In this document: one piece after another, positions 40,905-40,987 of the stretch
Numbering within the stretch: the first letter of the stretch is position 1
Layout: every line of letters begins with the position of its first letter
Source of the DNA: Gammaproteobacteria bacterium
GTDB lineage: Bacteria > Pseudomonadota > Gammaproteobacteria > Steroidobacterales > GCA-2729495
DNA: 40,987 nucleotides
Assembly (NCBI GenBank): GCA_021773815.1
Contig: JAJFJS010000136.1
Coordinates: 1 to 40,987 of the forward strand
Direction of reading: 5' to 3'
The notes under the pieces: model-generated
Database searches by the model: none
Told to the model about the DNA's origin: nothing
The model's input: only the letters and a program-made list of their open reading frames with translations
Made by a program: the position numbers and the translations under genes

Positions 40905-40987
40905 GGCCGCCGGTCAGGTGGCGATATGACGATGAGCGGCATTATGTCTAAGTATGGTCTGGAAAACATATCGGGATGTTAGTCTTG

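Overview
The window looks like the chromosome of a GC-rich gammaproteobacterium, probably marine or from sediment. This is inferred from the gene families: an adrenodoxin-type ferredoxin, a CpxR/RstA-like two-component pair, an AlgD-type GDP-mannose dehydrogenase with its catalytic Cys at residue 268, a 'VPLPA...FGSGL' PEP-CTERM sorting tail, and exosortase-associated polysaccharide genes. I cannot name a genus. No phage, integron, CRISPR array or complete insertion sequence was seen.

Left part (1-14.1 kb): housekeeping and accessory genes. In order: a thioredoxin-like [2Fe-2S] ferredoxin, a divergent ZnT9-like cation transporter, a CpxR-like regulator and histidine kinase with a HAD-type lipoprotein, a small acidic-region ORF, an adrenodoxin-type ferredoxin, an outer-membrane beta-barrel, tRNA-Ala(CGC), a FabG-like reductase, an alpha/beta-hydrolase that lacks its catalytic residues, UDP-GlcNAc 2-epimerase (wecB), a CaiB/BaiF CoA-transferase and an amidohydrolase. 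This part is rich in small repeats: a REPIN-like element carrying a ferredoxin gene fragment, a 116-bp tandem duplication of a gene end, GGGGTC palindromes, and two 80-bp palindromes that share a loop sequence. A 36-aa membrane protein may be transcribed divergently from the regulator, with three 10-bp-phased GTAAC boxes between them.

Middle part (14.1-25.2 kb): the start of an exopolysaccharide locus. It has a MerR-like regulator with its own sigma70-type promoter, a secreted PEP-CTERM protein ending at a strong terminator, then a long + strand run: Wzz/GumC-type chain-length protein, CpsD-type tyrosine kinase, ExeA-type ATPase, algD, two GT4 glycosyltransferases and a radical SAM/SPASM protein.

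Right part (25.2-40.9 kb): visibly more AT-rich. A minus-strand sulfotransferase is followed by a + strand block: Wzx flippase, second sulfotransferase, O-antigen ligase/Wzy-like polymerase, GT4, thymidylate-kinase-like P-loop protein and an alkaline-phosphatase-superfamily protein. A minus-strand block follows (methyltransferase, GH51-like glycosidase, GT4). Last come a broken 5' copy of an acyltransferase gene and the intact acyltransferase/SGNH gene.

Together the right two thirds encode most of a Wzx/Wzy-type exopolysaccharide pathway. The polymer probably contains a GDP-mannose-derived uronic acid and may be sulfated, acylated and methylated. Exosortase, outer-membrane export protein and priming glycosyltransferase are not in the window, so the locus is incomplete here or continues elsewhere.
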